From Laguncularia racemosa (Eukaryota; Streptophyta; Magnoliopsida; Myrtales; Combretaceae): a stretch of DNA of 64,000 nt. The translations under genes and the position numbers were made by a program. The stretch lies in the NCBI GenBank assembly GCA_037954665.1, contig JBBMOL010000046.1, forward strand, positions 4,200,501 through 4,264,500, in the 5' to 3' direction. Within the stretch, counting starts at the first letter, position 1; each line of letters begins with the position of its first letter. This document shows positions 36,070 to 47,730 of this stretch, in pieces. The notes under the pieces were generated by a model, which saw only the letters and a program-made list of their open reading frames with translations, did not search any database and was not told where the DNA came from.

Positions 36070-36930
36070 ATAATTATAACTCCTTTTAAAGTTGTGACTT
36101 TACTATTTTGTGAAATATCTTTATGTTTGTAATTTTACTCAATTGAACGTAAATGTCCATAAATTTCGTAAATTGACATTAATTGTAAAAAAGGTTCAAC
36201 ATTCGTAAATTATCTTAAATGCTCATAAGATTAGTTTAATATTCGAAAATCTAGTTAAGATATTTATGTTTAATTTTCTATAATGACTCTTAAAAGTTCG
36301 TAAATTTTTATTAGTTTGTAAAATTCTTTAGACTTTCACAACCCCTCTTGTATCTTGCAAAATGGCTTTAGTTCGTAAAAAGGTTCCAACGTTCATAAGT
36401 TATCCCAAATGTTCATAAGATTAGCATTTCGGATTTTTACGTTTAATTTCATAAAGATTCTTAAAAGTTCATAACTTTTACTTGTTCCTAAATACCTTAA
36501 ACTTTTGCAACTCCTATTACAATTCGAAAATGCATTCAAATGTACATAAAAGGCTATAAGTTTGTGAAATCTTATAAAATTTATGTAAGGACTTAATAAT
36601 TCGTAATTTGAACTTACAATCGTAAATTTGCAAAACCTCCTAAGCGGACCGTATGTTCATAAAATTGCTTTGTGATTCGTAATTTTACATAAAAGTTCAT
36701 GATTTATTTCTAATTCTTTGATCCACTTAAACTATGTAAAAATACCTTCTTCTTTTTTTTGGTAAATCTCAATATATGCGCAAATGCACTTAAAGTTCCT
36801 AATTTTACATTTTTTTTTATTTTAATTTCGCTTCAATGTTGATGAAATCACACAAAATTTATAATTTCACTTAAGTTAATAAAAATATTCAAGTCAGGTA
36901 ACTTCACAAACATTAGTTTGTAAGGTAAAT
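36070..36930. repeat. Degenerate short-period repeat region (TTCGTAAATTT type)
   Basis: Variants of the words gttcgtaaa, gttcataa, ttcgtaatttt and tttgtaaaat recur every 15-35 bp over about 860 bp in one orientation. There is a higher-order duplication of about 190 bp: GTAAAAAAGGTTC-AAC-TTC at 36185 and again at 36376, each followed by CATAAGATTAG and TTTAATTT. No ORF. No known family fits. Confidence 0.6.
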
Positions 36931-38359
36931 TTGGTACGAATGTTTGATTGATTTTACAAATCATATTTTTCTTAAAATCACTTTGTATTTACTACGGATG
37001 CAATTACTTATTGAACAATTCAAAGAAAAGAAAGTAACATATGAAATAAACCTAGAGACATCGCAAAAATGAATCAACATTTTGCACTTTATTTTTCTAC
37101 TACTAATAAAATCATAGTCGACAATCACGTAGCGTGTTTTGATATGCGTATGAAAATTTTGGATAGAATGTGATAAACAGTTAATAAAATAAGAATAAGA
37201 CTAAATATGATATTGTATAGCAAGCAAAACACGTAAAAAATTTATTATCATATTCAAAAAAAAAAAAGAGAATAAAATTGCTCCGTTAGCCATATCTTCA
37301 ACCTTCTGCTATCGGAGTGCGTACTAACACAAGAAATGATAAGAATCTTATCTGACGTCTAAACCCCTAAAACGTTCAACCATGTCATATTTCGTAGGGA
37401 GAGGTCCCAGAATGTGTCTGAACAGCTAAAGACAGCCACACAAAATGGAATTCCTTACATATACTTATCATTGCCAAGAGCCCTCTATTATTTTCTAAAA
37501 TTATGTACCTTTTCCTTCGATACGCATATGGGGATCACACATGTTGCTTATAATATACCATGTGGTGTGGCCTTTTTTTTTCTTTAAAAAAAAAAAATTG
37601 GCCTTAAAAATAGTGAAAGACAAACTCCATATCATTTATTTGTAGAGGTGGTCCCACTCCAAGCCATAATATCCTTGAAATACTACTATCTAGTATTGAT
37701 GTATACATATTTTAGAAAAATATATATATAAATATAAATTTTAATGTTTAATTACTTTTCTATTTAAATCCTTAACTCTTTTTTTTCTTTTCTATTTGAG
37801 TCCTCAATTTTCAACAAAGTTTACAAAGTAGGATACTTCCATTCATATTTACCTTACCTTGTACCTGCATGTGATTTGTCCAAATAATTAATATAAATAA
37901 ATAATATATGTAAATGCATGTAAATTAACTAAAATAATAAAAAATTGAAAAAAAGGAAAAAGTGTGGAAATTAAAAAAAAAAAGAAGAAAAAAATGGTTT
38001 TGTTTTTAGAGAGACATTAACAAACCAAATCCCCAATGTAGAATAGTATTTAGGCCCTCCAACTGGTTGTAGCTATGTTTTACTGGAACTCTTTCTTTCC
38101 CAATGCTATTACCAAGTTTAACATCTCTTTTACCCAGAATGAGGTAAAAAGGACCAAATTTCTAATGAATCAAAATAGAAGCAATATTTCAAAACTAAAT
38201 TTTGACTCATTTTTCCAAGCCTCTTTTACTATTAGATTTGAAGCATTTTTGTTAATGGACCATTGGATTAGATTAATTCCTTATCTTAATAATAATACTA
38301 TCCATCCAATCATCTAATAACTAGAAATTGGTATCTTTAGTATCACAATTTTAGCCGAT
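36931..38359. other. AT-rich intergenic sequence
   Basis: No recognised domain. 37728-37870 resembles one arm of the inverted-repeat family at 54878-55430 (CTATTT-AGTCCT-AA and ACAAAGTAGGA blocks). The 80-codon open stretch at 38075-38317 is Asn/Phe/Ile-rich and unlike any family I know; it is probably chance. Confidence 0.45.
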
Positions 38360-38433
38360 TGTTATGATCTTGAAAATTAGATAGACAAATTAGTAAATAC
38401 TTAGAATAGTAGAGTTAGTTAGGAAATTAGTAT
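38360..38433 (+). repeat. 5' LTR of older element, first part
   Basis: Matches the first 74 bp of the 3' LTR at 48636 (tgttatgatct, aattagtaaatacttagaat, ggaaattagta). It is cut off by the 9.3-kb insertion. Confidence 0.8.
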
Positions 38434-38857
38434 TGCCGATTGCTCTAGTTACCTCAAATTGGTCTTGTTTTGGATTGAGCCTTTAAACTCACAAACTCCA
38501 ACTTGCAAGATGAATAAACATGAGCTGTCAGGACATTGAAAGTGTTTTTGATACTTACACTCTCATGATCAAGTCAAAGAAGTAATGTGAGGGTATGATA
38601 TTCAAAGTTTGTAGGGGGTATTAGATGATTTCCCTAGTTAGAGGGACCTCCTTTTATAGTGTTATCATAATATTATAGTTTAGGCATGTAAATCCTCTTA
38701 TCTTATTTATTATAGGAAATATCCACTAGGGCATGTTCTTCAAAGGTGTTAGATTACTTTCCCAATATGTATCAATTAGCTTAGGTACTTTCTTAATCTG
38801 TAATTTTATTCAAATAAAGTGAGTTCTTGGGCCTTATGATGATATGGGCTTATAACA
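38434..38857 (-). repeat. 3' LTR of the Tat element
   Basis: 424 bp, from tgccgattgct to gcttataaca. It aligns along its whole length to 47313-47730 with roughly 80% identity (shared AGATTACTTTCCCAAT, GTGAGGGTATG). On the minus strand its start is TGTTATAAGCCC. Confidence 0.85.
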
Positions 38858-39560
38858 CTTGCCCTACACTCTCATTAGTGATATGGCGCTAATGAGAGTA
38901 GAAGCCATGTTAAATTTCTTTCCTAAGATGATGCCTAGATGTGCTAGCTAAGCCATTCTCTAGCTAAGGGGCATTAATTTGACATGGGAAACATTCTGGT
39001 TGATTTTGGCACTTAGAGCACTTGCACCAAAGTTTTTTATTGAGCTATCCCTTGCATCATCTAGCCTTGTCTAGGTTGACTAGAGTTAAAGAGCAACTTG
39101 TCTTAGCTAAAGGTACCTTGTCGAGTTGATTGGGGGATTCGACTTGAAGTTTACTTGATGGAGCTATGTGTGCATGTTAGCGAGTTGTGACGAGCAAGTG
39201 TTGAGTTCTTAGTTGCCCTCAAGCTTAATAAAGGAGAAGCTTGTTGGATACACTTTCATCTTTTCAATTGTTAAATTCAAATCGCATATATACATATGTG
39301 AATTTGCGCATTTAATGCATAAAGACACATGGAATTGCGACTCTAAAAGGCATTAAGGTCGAAGGTGATCATGGGACTAAAGGCTTGAGGGTCATAGGGA
39401 AGCTAGTAAGGGTTTACACCCAGCTGGGGTTAGCTTGAAAGATGGGATTACCTGTTTGCTTGCGACTTGGAGGTTAGAACGTCTTGTGTTTTCTTATGCA
39501 ATATGTATTTCTTCTCAGTTTTGTTTAACTTTCTTTATATATATATATATATATTAGATA
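38858..39560 (-). other. 3' untranslated region of the Tat element
   Basis: Next to the 3' LTR the minus strand is purine-rich (GAGAGTGTAGGGCAAG), the likely polypurine tract. The rest shows no coding. A TA microsatellite at 39535-39556 lies just before the antisense ORF and could be in its promoter region. Confidence 0.5.
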
Positions 39561-41184
39561 TGCCTCCCCTTAAACTTGTAAGGATTTTAGACCTTGCCAC
39601 TTGTCAATTAGGTTAGGAGAGAAGAGTGGCAAAGGTGGCAAACGACCAACCCAAGATGCATCTACCAAGAAAGCCCCTGCGATAAGGATCACAATCTAAG
39701 GCCTTGAGCCACCAAGGTCAATTCCGTCTACTCCAACCACTATTGGAAAAGGAAAAGGAAAGGAGCTCGAGTGTGGGGGCCAATGCAACTAAGACCAAGC
39801 TCCCAATGTTGCAATCAAATGGCTTCAACTCGTGGAGGTTACCCTAATGTTAAGAAAAATTGAGGCTCAACCTACTACCTCGATCGGGGAGGTCAGCCAT
39901 CTTGATACTGAAAGGTGTCGTAAGAAAATGTTTGACATCTCGTCGTCAAAGGGGGGAGAAAAGAGAGAGGTCTATGATCCTCACAAAATGCTTGAGTCAA
40001 CTTTGTCAAGGTCCCTCCCCCCTTAGCCATTTAGGAATTGGTAGGAGGCATTGAGGCTAGGCATGGCCTATTTGAGGGTGTGCTTAACCCATAAGATCGC
40101 CGCACCATTGAAGAGGACGCTTTAGAGATGAACCCTCTACAGTTGTATGAGTACTTGTCCACTCAATTTTTTAGGTAAGCTATACTTCGCTTGCCTTGTT
40201 TACTCTTACGTTTCTTAAATACTTAAAGTATACTAATTCGTGCACTTTGTGCCAGATGATGAAGGTTTCCTATAGTGTGCTTCATGTGTAAAGACGTAGA
40301 TCATCAGTTACAGTGTCATAAGGCTAGTAATGCTACTACTTTCACCTTATACAACCAAATGTATGATCATAGTGAAGTTCATATGTAGAAGGCAAGGAAG
40401 GTGAAGGTGAAGGTCAAGTTAAAGGATGCTTAGATCAAGTTGAGGATAGTCATGAAAGACTATAGTAAGAAATTAGCCGAGGTAGAAGGACATGTTAAGA
40501 TAACTTTTGAAGAAGTCAAGAGGGCATGAAATGAACTTGCGAGGGCCAACAATCAAATTTTAAATCTCTCCTAAGAGCTTGTCGCCTTTAAAAAAAAAAA
40601 AAAAAAGAAGGATCAAGAGGTAAAGATCTAATAACTTTAAGCCATATTAGTATACTACAAGAGAGATATGGATATTATGCAAGATTGCTTGGACTAGTAC
40701 ACTGACTTAGAAAAGAGTTTGGATGAGTAGATTAGGGAGCTTGAGAGGCTCTTTGCTAAGAAGGATTTATGGATCGAGGAATTGGAGGAGCTGGAGAGGA
40801 CAGTGAAAGATCGGTGCTGCAACAACATCTATGAAGAAATTCAGTCTTGTGACAAATACATGGAACAATTGATCGTAGTCATGGGGGGAGGTTAATGAAG
40901 GATGTAGGGCTAGATCTATGTGAGGATGATAAGGGTACCTAATACCCCTCTATAGGAGTGAGAGGAGTTAGAAGTTAAGAAATTGCTAGAGGAGGGGGTC
41001 GACTAGAACAACGACATAATACCTCCTCCTAGTTAGGGCAACAATTTGCCTCTTACTCCTCCCTCGAAGGTTCCTCTACCAATTCCTCCTCCTTTAAATG
41101 CTAATGAAGTTCTGCCATTGTCGCCCTCTAAAAAGCATCTAGTAGAGAAGGCATTTGAGCCTGCTAAAGACAATTGGAACTAAC
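39561..41184 (+). pseudogene. Antisense coiled-coil ORF of the Tat element
   Basis: Plus-strand coding remnant lying antisense to the element, between integrase and 3' LTR. A possible start is MPPLKLVRILDL at 39561. Readable parts include SSSKGGEKREVYDPHKMLES, LEMNPLQLYEYLSTQFF, then long heptad-rich stretches (DYSKKLAEVEGHVKITFEEV, RELERLFAKKDLWIEELEEL) and a Pro-rich end (PPSKVPLPIPPPL), finishing at the TAA near 41184. This predicts a largely coiled-coil protein of about 500 residues. Stops are mostly TAG, TAA or TGA at places fitting Gln, Arg or Trp. 40175-40255 has GT...AG borders and may be an 81-bp intron. Antisense extra ORFs are known in some Tat elements such as maize Grande. Function is unknown. 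Confidence 0.65.
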
Positions 41185-41959
41185 TTTGGCCTTAGCCGCA
41201 AATTTGATCTCCTAAACCAATATTTTGTTCTTTTTTTTTTTCTATAATGGGTATGCTAACCTTGAAATCTTGTAAAAAACTTCCTTGATCAATGAACTAT
41301 CATTTTCATATATTATGCTCATATTAGTCTATTAGTTATTTTTTGTCCTTTTATCCGTTGATCATTTCATTTTTTATTAGACATCAATATATGCTTTAAA
41401 TTTTGTTCATGTCTTCAATTTTTGTGGACCAATTTATTTTGTTAAAAAATTATGCACTAATTAGGGCTCTTAACCATGGATAAGGGCATCCTCATCGTTC
41501 AAGCTTAAGCCTGGTTAGTAAAGATGTCCCTTTATGTAATGTAGAAAACTGTCAATCACTAGTAGGTTTGATTAGTTAACTCGTGGGTGGGCATCAACTC
41601 GCTAGGTAAGTTGTCTTTGTTGCTTAAGCTTGAGCCTAGTCCATGAGGAGCATCCGCATTATGGCTTTGGAGTACAAGTCCAGTCAGGCTAGTCCATTTA
41701 GGGTTGGGTATTCGTTTGCTATATATCTAGCAGACCTCATCATCACCTATTTGAAGCATATGACTTTACTCATTAATCATGACATGTCATGACATGATTG
41801 AGTTATAGTTTTTGTAGTCTTTTGTAAGATGAATTATATAGAGCATTTGCAAATAATGAGTGTAAGCAATAATCATAAATTGTAATTCCATTAAGTAATA
41901 GGAATGGTAACAATCATCAGCAGTACTTTAAAACATGCTTTAAGATTTATTCTAAGAAT
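41185..41959 (-). other. Spacer between integrase and antisense ORF
   Basis: Untranslated part of the Tat element. 41490-41700 contains two related blocks with AAGCTTAAGCCTGGTTAGTAA and AAGCTTGAGCCTAGTCCATGA, each followed by a GATGTCC or GAGCATCC segment. This suggests the decayed short tandem repeats that Tat elements often carry 3' of integrase. Confidence 0.45.
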
Positions 41960-43090
41960 TATTCAAAGTATGGGCGTAGATTATCCATTTTCCACGTTCT
42001 TGGAATTGCGTGCCCATTGAGTCTTTTAAGCTCATATGCATTATGACCAACCATTCTTCGAACTCAAATAGGGTCTTCCTAATTTGGGGCCAATTTACCT
42101 TGGCCTCCCTCAAGCGAATGGCTTTAAGCTTCCGATAAACTAGATCTCCTAATCAGAAGAACTTATGCTTCACTTTCTTATCCAAGTATTTTGTTACTCA
42201 TTGTTGATATGCTGCCACTTTGTAACTAGCTTGGTCTTGCAACTCTTTAGGGAAGTCAAAGTTAGCTTAGAGACCCATCTTTTTGACTTGGAAATTGAAA
42301 TCTTGGCTATGGAGATTTAAGAGGTCAAGCTTGATTAGGAGAATAGCCTTAACTCCAAAAGTTAAGCTGAAAGGGCTTTCCTCAATAACTATTTGTGGGG
42401 TCATCCAATGCCCTCATAAGATGTAGGGAAGTTCATCTGCCCATTTTCCTTTAACTTGATCTATCCTTTTTTTTTTCTAGGCCCTATAGGATGGCTTTCT
42501 TAGTAACTTCAACTTGACCATTTGATTGTGGGTAGGCAATCAAAGTATAGTAGATCTTGATATTGTACTTTGTAAAAAATTGTCAAAACTTAAGATTATC
42601 GAATTGAGTGCCATTGTTGGTGACAATGGCACTAGGGATTCTAAAGCAGCATGATATGGCTTAGTTGACAAAGTCCCTTACATTGTGTTTGGTGATTTTA
42701 GCCATTACCTCTACTTCTACCCATTTTGTAAAGTAGTTGATAGCAACTATGATATACTGATTTTTGCTTATGTCTTTGGGGAGTGGTTCAAGAATATCAA
42801 GTCCCCACTGAGTGAAAGGCTATAGATTCGTGATTGGCATGAAATTGCCACTCAGCTACCGATCGACGAAGGCATGCTTTTGGCACTTGTTACATTGTTG
42901 CACAATTGCTCTAACATCCCTTTTCATGGTGGGCTAGTAATATTTGACTCAGTGCCTTGATGGCTAAAGAGTGGCCTATAATATAGTTACCATATACTCC
43001 AACATGGAGCTCGATGAGTAGGTGTTCAACTTCTATAGGTCGGAGACATTTTAGTAGTAGCAAACTATATGACCTTCTATGAAGCTATCC
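41960..43090 (-). pseudogene. Integrase of the Tat element
   Basis: The enzyme would insert the cDNA. Zinc-binding CC pair: CNKCQKH near 42880. Catalytic core: FTQWGLDIL (first Asp, codon 42796-42798), VTNNGTQFDN (second position, codon 42616-42618) and NGQVEVTKKAIL (Glu, codon 42508-42510). The second acid is Asn instead of Asp (AAC for GAC), which would abolish strand transfer. The C-terminal part GDLVYRKLKAIRLREAKVNW is the GDLVLRK block. Stops are scattered, including one after AIL. It follows the additional RNase H as in other Tat polyproteins. Confidence 0.85.
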
Positions 43091-43299
43091 ATCAAGAAGT
43101 GTATACTAGGCTACTTTTTACCTCAAGGCTTTTGCTTTTTTTCCTTTCTTAAAAGACAAAGCCATTAGTTAATTAGTCGATGGTCTAACATGGCTCTTAA
43201 GAAGATGGAGTCTCATTGGCAAGGCATTCTTGATGAGACTTGCTAATATTCTTCTTAAGGAGAAATTCTATAAATACTTTCTAGCCCAAGTTTGAGAGG

Positions 43300-43690
43300 C
43301 ATGTTGATGCCAACTTGAATAGTCCACCTTCCTTGGCATTTTATTTTCAAGGAATCTTTATAATGCTCAATGATGGAAAGCCAGAGCATAAGGATCTAAT
43401 GACCTTTAGATATTTGGTCATCCCTTCATCTTTAAAAACATACTCTCCATTGACCTATTGTTCTATGAGTTGTGAGTTTGAACAAATCTTAACCTTTTCC
43501 GCTTTAATTCCCTTTACCAATTTCAATCAAGCAATAAGAGCTTCAGAATGTATTGAATTTTGACACCATATGGTCTACATAATATGAGCCTTGCTCCATT
43601 CCCTCCTTAAGTGGACAAGCCATCAATGTGAAGAGCCCAAGTAAGCTTCTCGTGATCTTCAATCAGTGCTTCATCTTTTACTATTGACTA
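43300..43690 (-). pseudogene. Additional (archaeal-type) RNase H of the Tat element
   Basis: Minus-strand pieces WALHIDGLST, GGNGARLIL, SEALIAWLKLVKGI and KICSNSQLIEQ with VNGEYVFKDEGMTKYLK line up, across frameshifts, with the second RNase H domain specific to Tat elements (consensus LHVDGSS ... EAEYEALIAGLKLA ... SDSQLVVxQVxGxYxxxD). The first Asp is retained; the Asp of the SDSQ motif is Asn. It lies between RNase H and integrase. It is thought to assist primer removal or second-strand synthesis in this lineage; that role is not established here. Confidence 0.8.
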
Positions 43691-43839
43691 GTTATAAAAT
43701 TGGCTAGTACTTGTGCCTTGACAGCCTTATATGGTCAATACTAGAGGCCATATGCACTGAGCCCCAAAGCATAGCAGACCATTCTGCTTGATGCATCTAG
43801 CTTTTGGAGTATTTACCCCTAAGGGTTGATTGGTGAGGA

Positions 43840-44920
43840 CCATTATCTAATGAGCCTCAAAGTAAGGGCATAGCTTACATGCAAAAATGACTATAGTTAG
43901 AGCAAATTTCTCTATCTTAGAATATATGATTTCTTGATCCTATAATATGTGGCTTACATAATATACTGATTGGTGCTCTTGGCCACCAACTCAAACAAAG
44001 ATGGAGGAGATAGCTCGGCCATTAACGAAGAGGTAAAGATAATTTCTCTTGTAATCGATTTAGACAACATTGAAGGTGTTGTAAGGAATTGCTTCAACTT
44101 GTTGAAAGCTTTATGGCACTCATTTTTCTACTAAAGGTTTATTAGCTTCTTCAAGACTTTGAAGAAGGGAGCACACTTATCTATTGACTTAAAAAAAAAA
44201 AAAAATCTATTAAGCGCAACAATTCACCTTATCAACCTTTGAATTTCCTTGACTATCTTAGGGAGTTCCATGTCCAATATTGCTCTAATCTTCTTAGGAT
44301 TGGCTTCTATTCCTTATGATGTGACCATGTAGTCAAGGAACTTCCTAGATGCTACACCAAAACGACACTTCTATGGGTTTAATTTCATGTTATACTGTCT
44401 AAGTATTTGAAGAGTTTCTTCTAAGTCTACGAGGTGTTCTTAGGACTCTTTACTTTTCCTGATCATATCATCAACATACACTTCAACATTGTGACTGATT
44501 TGGTGCATGAACATTTTTGTCACTAACCTTTGATACATTGCCTCAGCATTCTTGAGTCTAAAGGGCATCACATTATAATAGTATGTTCCAAAATTAGTGA
44601 TGAACGAAGTGTGGACTTGGTCAAGCTCATGAATCTAGATTTGATTATAGCCTAAAAAGGCGTCCATGAAACTTAGTAGTGGGTGGCATGAGGTCAAGTC
44701 AGCCAATTGATCAATTTAAGGAAGAGGAAAGCAATCCTTTGGGCAAGTTTTGTTGAAGTCGGTGTAGTTGATGCACATGCGCTATTCCCATTGGACTTCT
44801 TTACTAGCATATAGTTAGCTAACCAAGTAGGGTAAGTCTCCTTGTATAAATCCAACCTTTAAGAGCTTTTGAACTTCTTCCTCAATGGTAGCTTGGTGTT
44901 CAGGTGCAAAGTGTCTTTTG
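43840..44920 (-). pseudogene. Reverse transcriptase and RNase H of the Tat element
   Basis: RT blocks in order: a GFIQGDLPYLVS approach, MCINYTDFNKTCPKDCFPLP (the RxCVDYxxLNK block), DAFLGYNQIQIHELD, TSFITNFGTYYYNVMPFRLK, AMYQRLVTKMF, and the catalytic VEVYVDDMI (codons at 44467-44478). These are followed by KCRFGVASRKFLDYMVT, GIEANPKKIRAIL and a thumb. RNase H follows with YYVSHIL and KIEKFALTIVIFACKL. The YVDD acids are intact, but many stops interrupt the frame (YLVS*LYASK, KES*EHLV, and a T-run at 44190). Its position after protease and before the second RNase H is regular. Confidence 0.88.
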
Positions 44921-45289
44921 TTCTATTTATTGATCTTTATAGCGCGATCAACATTTAACCTATGAGTCATCACTTAAACTGAAATTCCCATGCAAAAACA
45001 TTTACATTTGCTCAAAGGAAGGCAATTAGTTGATGGCATAGCTCAGTTGAGATTGTGTTTCCTATTTTGGTAATCTATTCAGGCAAGCTGCCAATTTGGA
45101 TTTCCTTTGTCTCTTCTTCTGGTTCCCCTCTCGATCTTAGCTTTTCCTTAGGAGTAGAACCTATTATAAGAACTTTTCGTGGAGAGAGGGCTTAGAGATA
45201 CAAACTTCGGGATGTTTGTTGATCATCGTTGTTGATACCAACCCTTATAGTGGTAATAAATTTTACCTTCAAGTGCTTTATAGAGGCTA

Positions 45290-45660
45290 TTATACTTATT
45301 GTATTTTGTGATGGTCATCCTGGAATGACATTATAAGGTGAACATGCATTGACAATGAGGAAATTAACCAGGATCTGAGTCGTTTGAGGACTATCTTCGA
45401 GCTCTATGGGAAGAGTTATGATTCCTTCTAATATGACTAGCTGGTTGTTGAAATTGAAGAGCTCATTGTTGCAAGATTTTAACTTTGCTTTGACTTAATC
45501 TCTCATATGATCGTAAGCCTTCTTGTAAATTATGTCCATCGAACTACTGTTATCAACCAATATTTTGCGGATGTCATAGTCGGTGATGCAGGCTTAGATT
45601 ACGAGAGTGTTTTCATGAAGGAACATGACAACTACTAGGTTGTCATCCGAGAAAGTAATA
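45290..45660 (-). pseudogene. Retropepsin domain of the Tat element
   Basis: Reads ILVDNSSSMDIIYKKAY at 45572-45520, matching the VLVDxGSSADILY loop of Tat proteases with the Gly replaced by Ser, then LPIELEDSPQTTQILVNFLI and SPYNVIPG followed by a TGA where relatives have the Arg of GRP. It processes Gag-Pol in active elements. It is fused downstream of Gag and upstream of RT, as usual, and is disabled by the stop and loop change. Confidence 0.8.
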
Positions 45661-45699
45661 ATGGTGTCAACTTTTGGTCACTTTGATTGAGTGCTTAGT

Positions 45700-47277
45700 A
45701 TGCTCTAGTAATTTCTTGATTGGGCATAAGCTTTACCTTAGGAGATCGATCATTCCCCAGCTATAGGCCGTCCTACTATCATATTGACAATTCCTCTAAT
45801 GGGATGAATTTCTTGTTCTTTCCCTTTTTTTTTTCTCTTTCATCTTTACAGTGAAGTCTTCACTTTAGAGACCTATTTTTATTTGTTATGTACTCTTGTA
45901 GGTGGCCTCATCTAATGAGGTCTTCAAGAGCTTTCTTCAATTAGGTATAGTTCTTAGTTGTGTGGCCCCTGTCTTTATAGAAGTCATAATACTTTTCAAA
46001 GTTTCTTTTAAAGAGATTATTCCTCATCTTATCAAGCCAAATAATAATACCCCTGTCTCATATCTCCATGAAGATGTCGGCTTAAGGCTTAATAATGGGG
46101 ATATGTTGCTCATAGAAAAGGATGACACACCTTTTTGCCACTATTGCCATTTTGGGCAGACCTGTTACCATTCGTAGTAGGGCTAAGCCTATCTTTTGCA
46201 TAAAGTCAATCCTTACCATTCTTCTTTTTTTGTCAGAGGAATCCTGATCGGCTTGCTATCTTGCTAGTATTGCATCTTCTTAGGCAATATAACTCATAAC
46301 CCTTTTTTGGAATTTCCTAAAATTTTTAGGCTTGTGCAGGGTAAAGAGTAAAAGAGTTAGGACCTATCCCTCACTCTGTTGACTGCTACACTGAAGGCAA
46401 CACTTATGTTGATGTTGAAGATCTCAAGCATTGCTTAATTAAACTTGGAGATATAATCACTAAGTATCTCATCTTACTTTTGTTTGATAAGATTGAGAAT
46501 TGAGAAATCTTGCTCAGGCATCTTGCTCAACAAAAAGTGCTAATAAAATTGTATGGAAAGCTTTTGGAAAATCGAAATGGAATTAGGTTTGAGGCTTCAG
46601 AACCATGTGCACGTTACTTTCTTGAGTGTTCTCGAAAAGTCCTTGCAAGCTATAGCATTAGAAATCCCAAGGAGGCTCATCTGAGCTATGTAATAGTTCA
46701 AATGCTTCATGAAGTTAGTTGTCCTATCATAGAACTCTAATTGGGAAATTCGAACATAGGTAGCGAGTTACTTATCTTGAATGTCCTATGTAAAGGGAGA
46801 GTTTCCAATGGTAAACATGTCTTATGGGTCGAGTTTCCTTATGTCTTTGAGTTTATTGAGACATTTGATCATATTGTCTATATTATCAATGGACTGATTA
46901 GCCAAGAATCTTGTAGACTATGTTTTTGAATTATCGTTCTTAGTATTATTTTGCTAGCCCTTGAGATTAGGAAATTTATTTGGATGTGGTGGCACGTTCT
47001 TATACTATTGTGAAACACCATTGCCCTATTGCTCAGTGTGTGGTTGAGAATGATGTTGGGAATGCTCATAGATTTTGTCAACCTAGTTTTGCAAATGATG
47101 GTTATCAATCATTAAGTCAGCGAGTTGCCTCTCTAGTCTCACAACCTTGTCTTTAGTACCCTATTACGCATTAGATGATGCAAGAGGCACTAGAAGGTAG
47201 TTGATTTCAATGGTTGGGGGGTTGTGGTCATTGAGGATATTTTTGCTGAAGTTTCTTCCTAATCTTATGCTAGCCAT
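45700..47277 (-). pseudogene. Gag of the Tat element
   Basis: A likely start is MASIRLGRNFSKN at 47277, only 16 bp inside the PBS edge. Recognisable blocks: a charged coiled segment VVRLERQLADLMIDNHHLQN; the gag core with LEFYDRTTNFMKHLNYYIAQ followed by MSLLGFL, and FRFSKSFPYNFIST; and a degenerate nucleocapsid knuckle YDFYKDRGHTTKNYT followed by LKKALEDLIR and GHLQEYI. The consensus knuckle is CDFHxDxGHxTxxC, so both Cys and one His have become Tyr. Numerous stops and frameshifts are present. In live relatives it packages the RNA. Confidence 0.8.
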
Positions 47278-47292
47278 GAGTCGTAGTTAGCC

Positions 47293-47310
47293 TTAAGATG
47301 GTAGGCACCA
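47293..47310 (-). other. Primer binding site of the Tat element
   Basis: The minus strand reads TGGTGCCTACCATCTTAA, two bases inside the 5' LTR end. The TGG start and position are right for a PBS; I do not assign the tRNA. Confidence 0.6.
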
Positions 47311-47312
47311 AT

Positions 47313-47730
47313 TGTTAATTGCTTTAGTTGTCTTAAATTGATTTTAGCCTAGATTGAGCATTTAAACTTATGAACTTCAATTTGCAAGATGAACAAACAT
47401 GAGCTAACCTTCGATGCTTAGATTCTGACACTCAACTTAGAGAAGTAGTGTGAGGGTATGGCAATCAAAATTTGTGGGGGCAAGTACTAGATGATTCACC
47501 TTGTTAGAGGGATTTTCTTTTTATAATATTGTCATGATATTATATTTTAGGAAAGTAAATCCTCCTGTAGACACCTTGTTTATCATAGGAAAGATCCACT
47601 AGGGTGTGTTCTTCAAGGGAATTAGATTACTTTCCCAATTTATACTAACCAATTTAAGTACTTTCTTAATATGTAATGTTACTCAATTAAAGTGGGCTTT
47701 TAGGCCTTAAGTCGATATGGGACTATAACA
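47313..47730 (-). repeat. 5' LTR of the Tat element
   Basis: 418 bp, from tgttaattgct to gactataaca, paired with 38434-38857. On the minus strand it begins TGTTATAGTCCC and ends AATTAACA. It is flanked on the right by the aatag target duplication. Confidence 0.85.

Larger units (their letters stand above)
38434..47730 (-). mobile_element. Tat-type Ty3/gypsy retrotransposon, 9.3 kb, complete but decayed
   Basis: Full structure on the minus strand: 5' LTR (47313-47730), PBS (47293-47310), gag, protease, RT-RNase H, additional RNase H, integrase, an antisense ORF region, and 3' LTR (38434-38857). The target duplication is agtat (38429-38433) and aatag (47731-47735); the unoccupied sister site in the older element's 3' LTR reads agtag, so each copy has one mutation. 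The additional RNase H between RNase H and integrase is diagnostic for the Tat lineage. The LTRs have diverged visibly, so the insertion is not recent. Confidence 0.88.

Noticed and set aside
38075..38317. 80-codon plus-strand frame as a gene
   Set aside because: No motif, no codon-usage contrast and no promoter; it lies in an AT-rich spacer.
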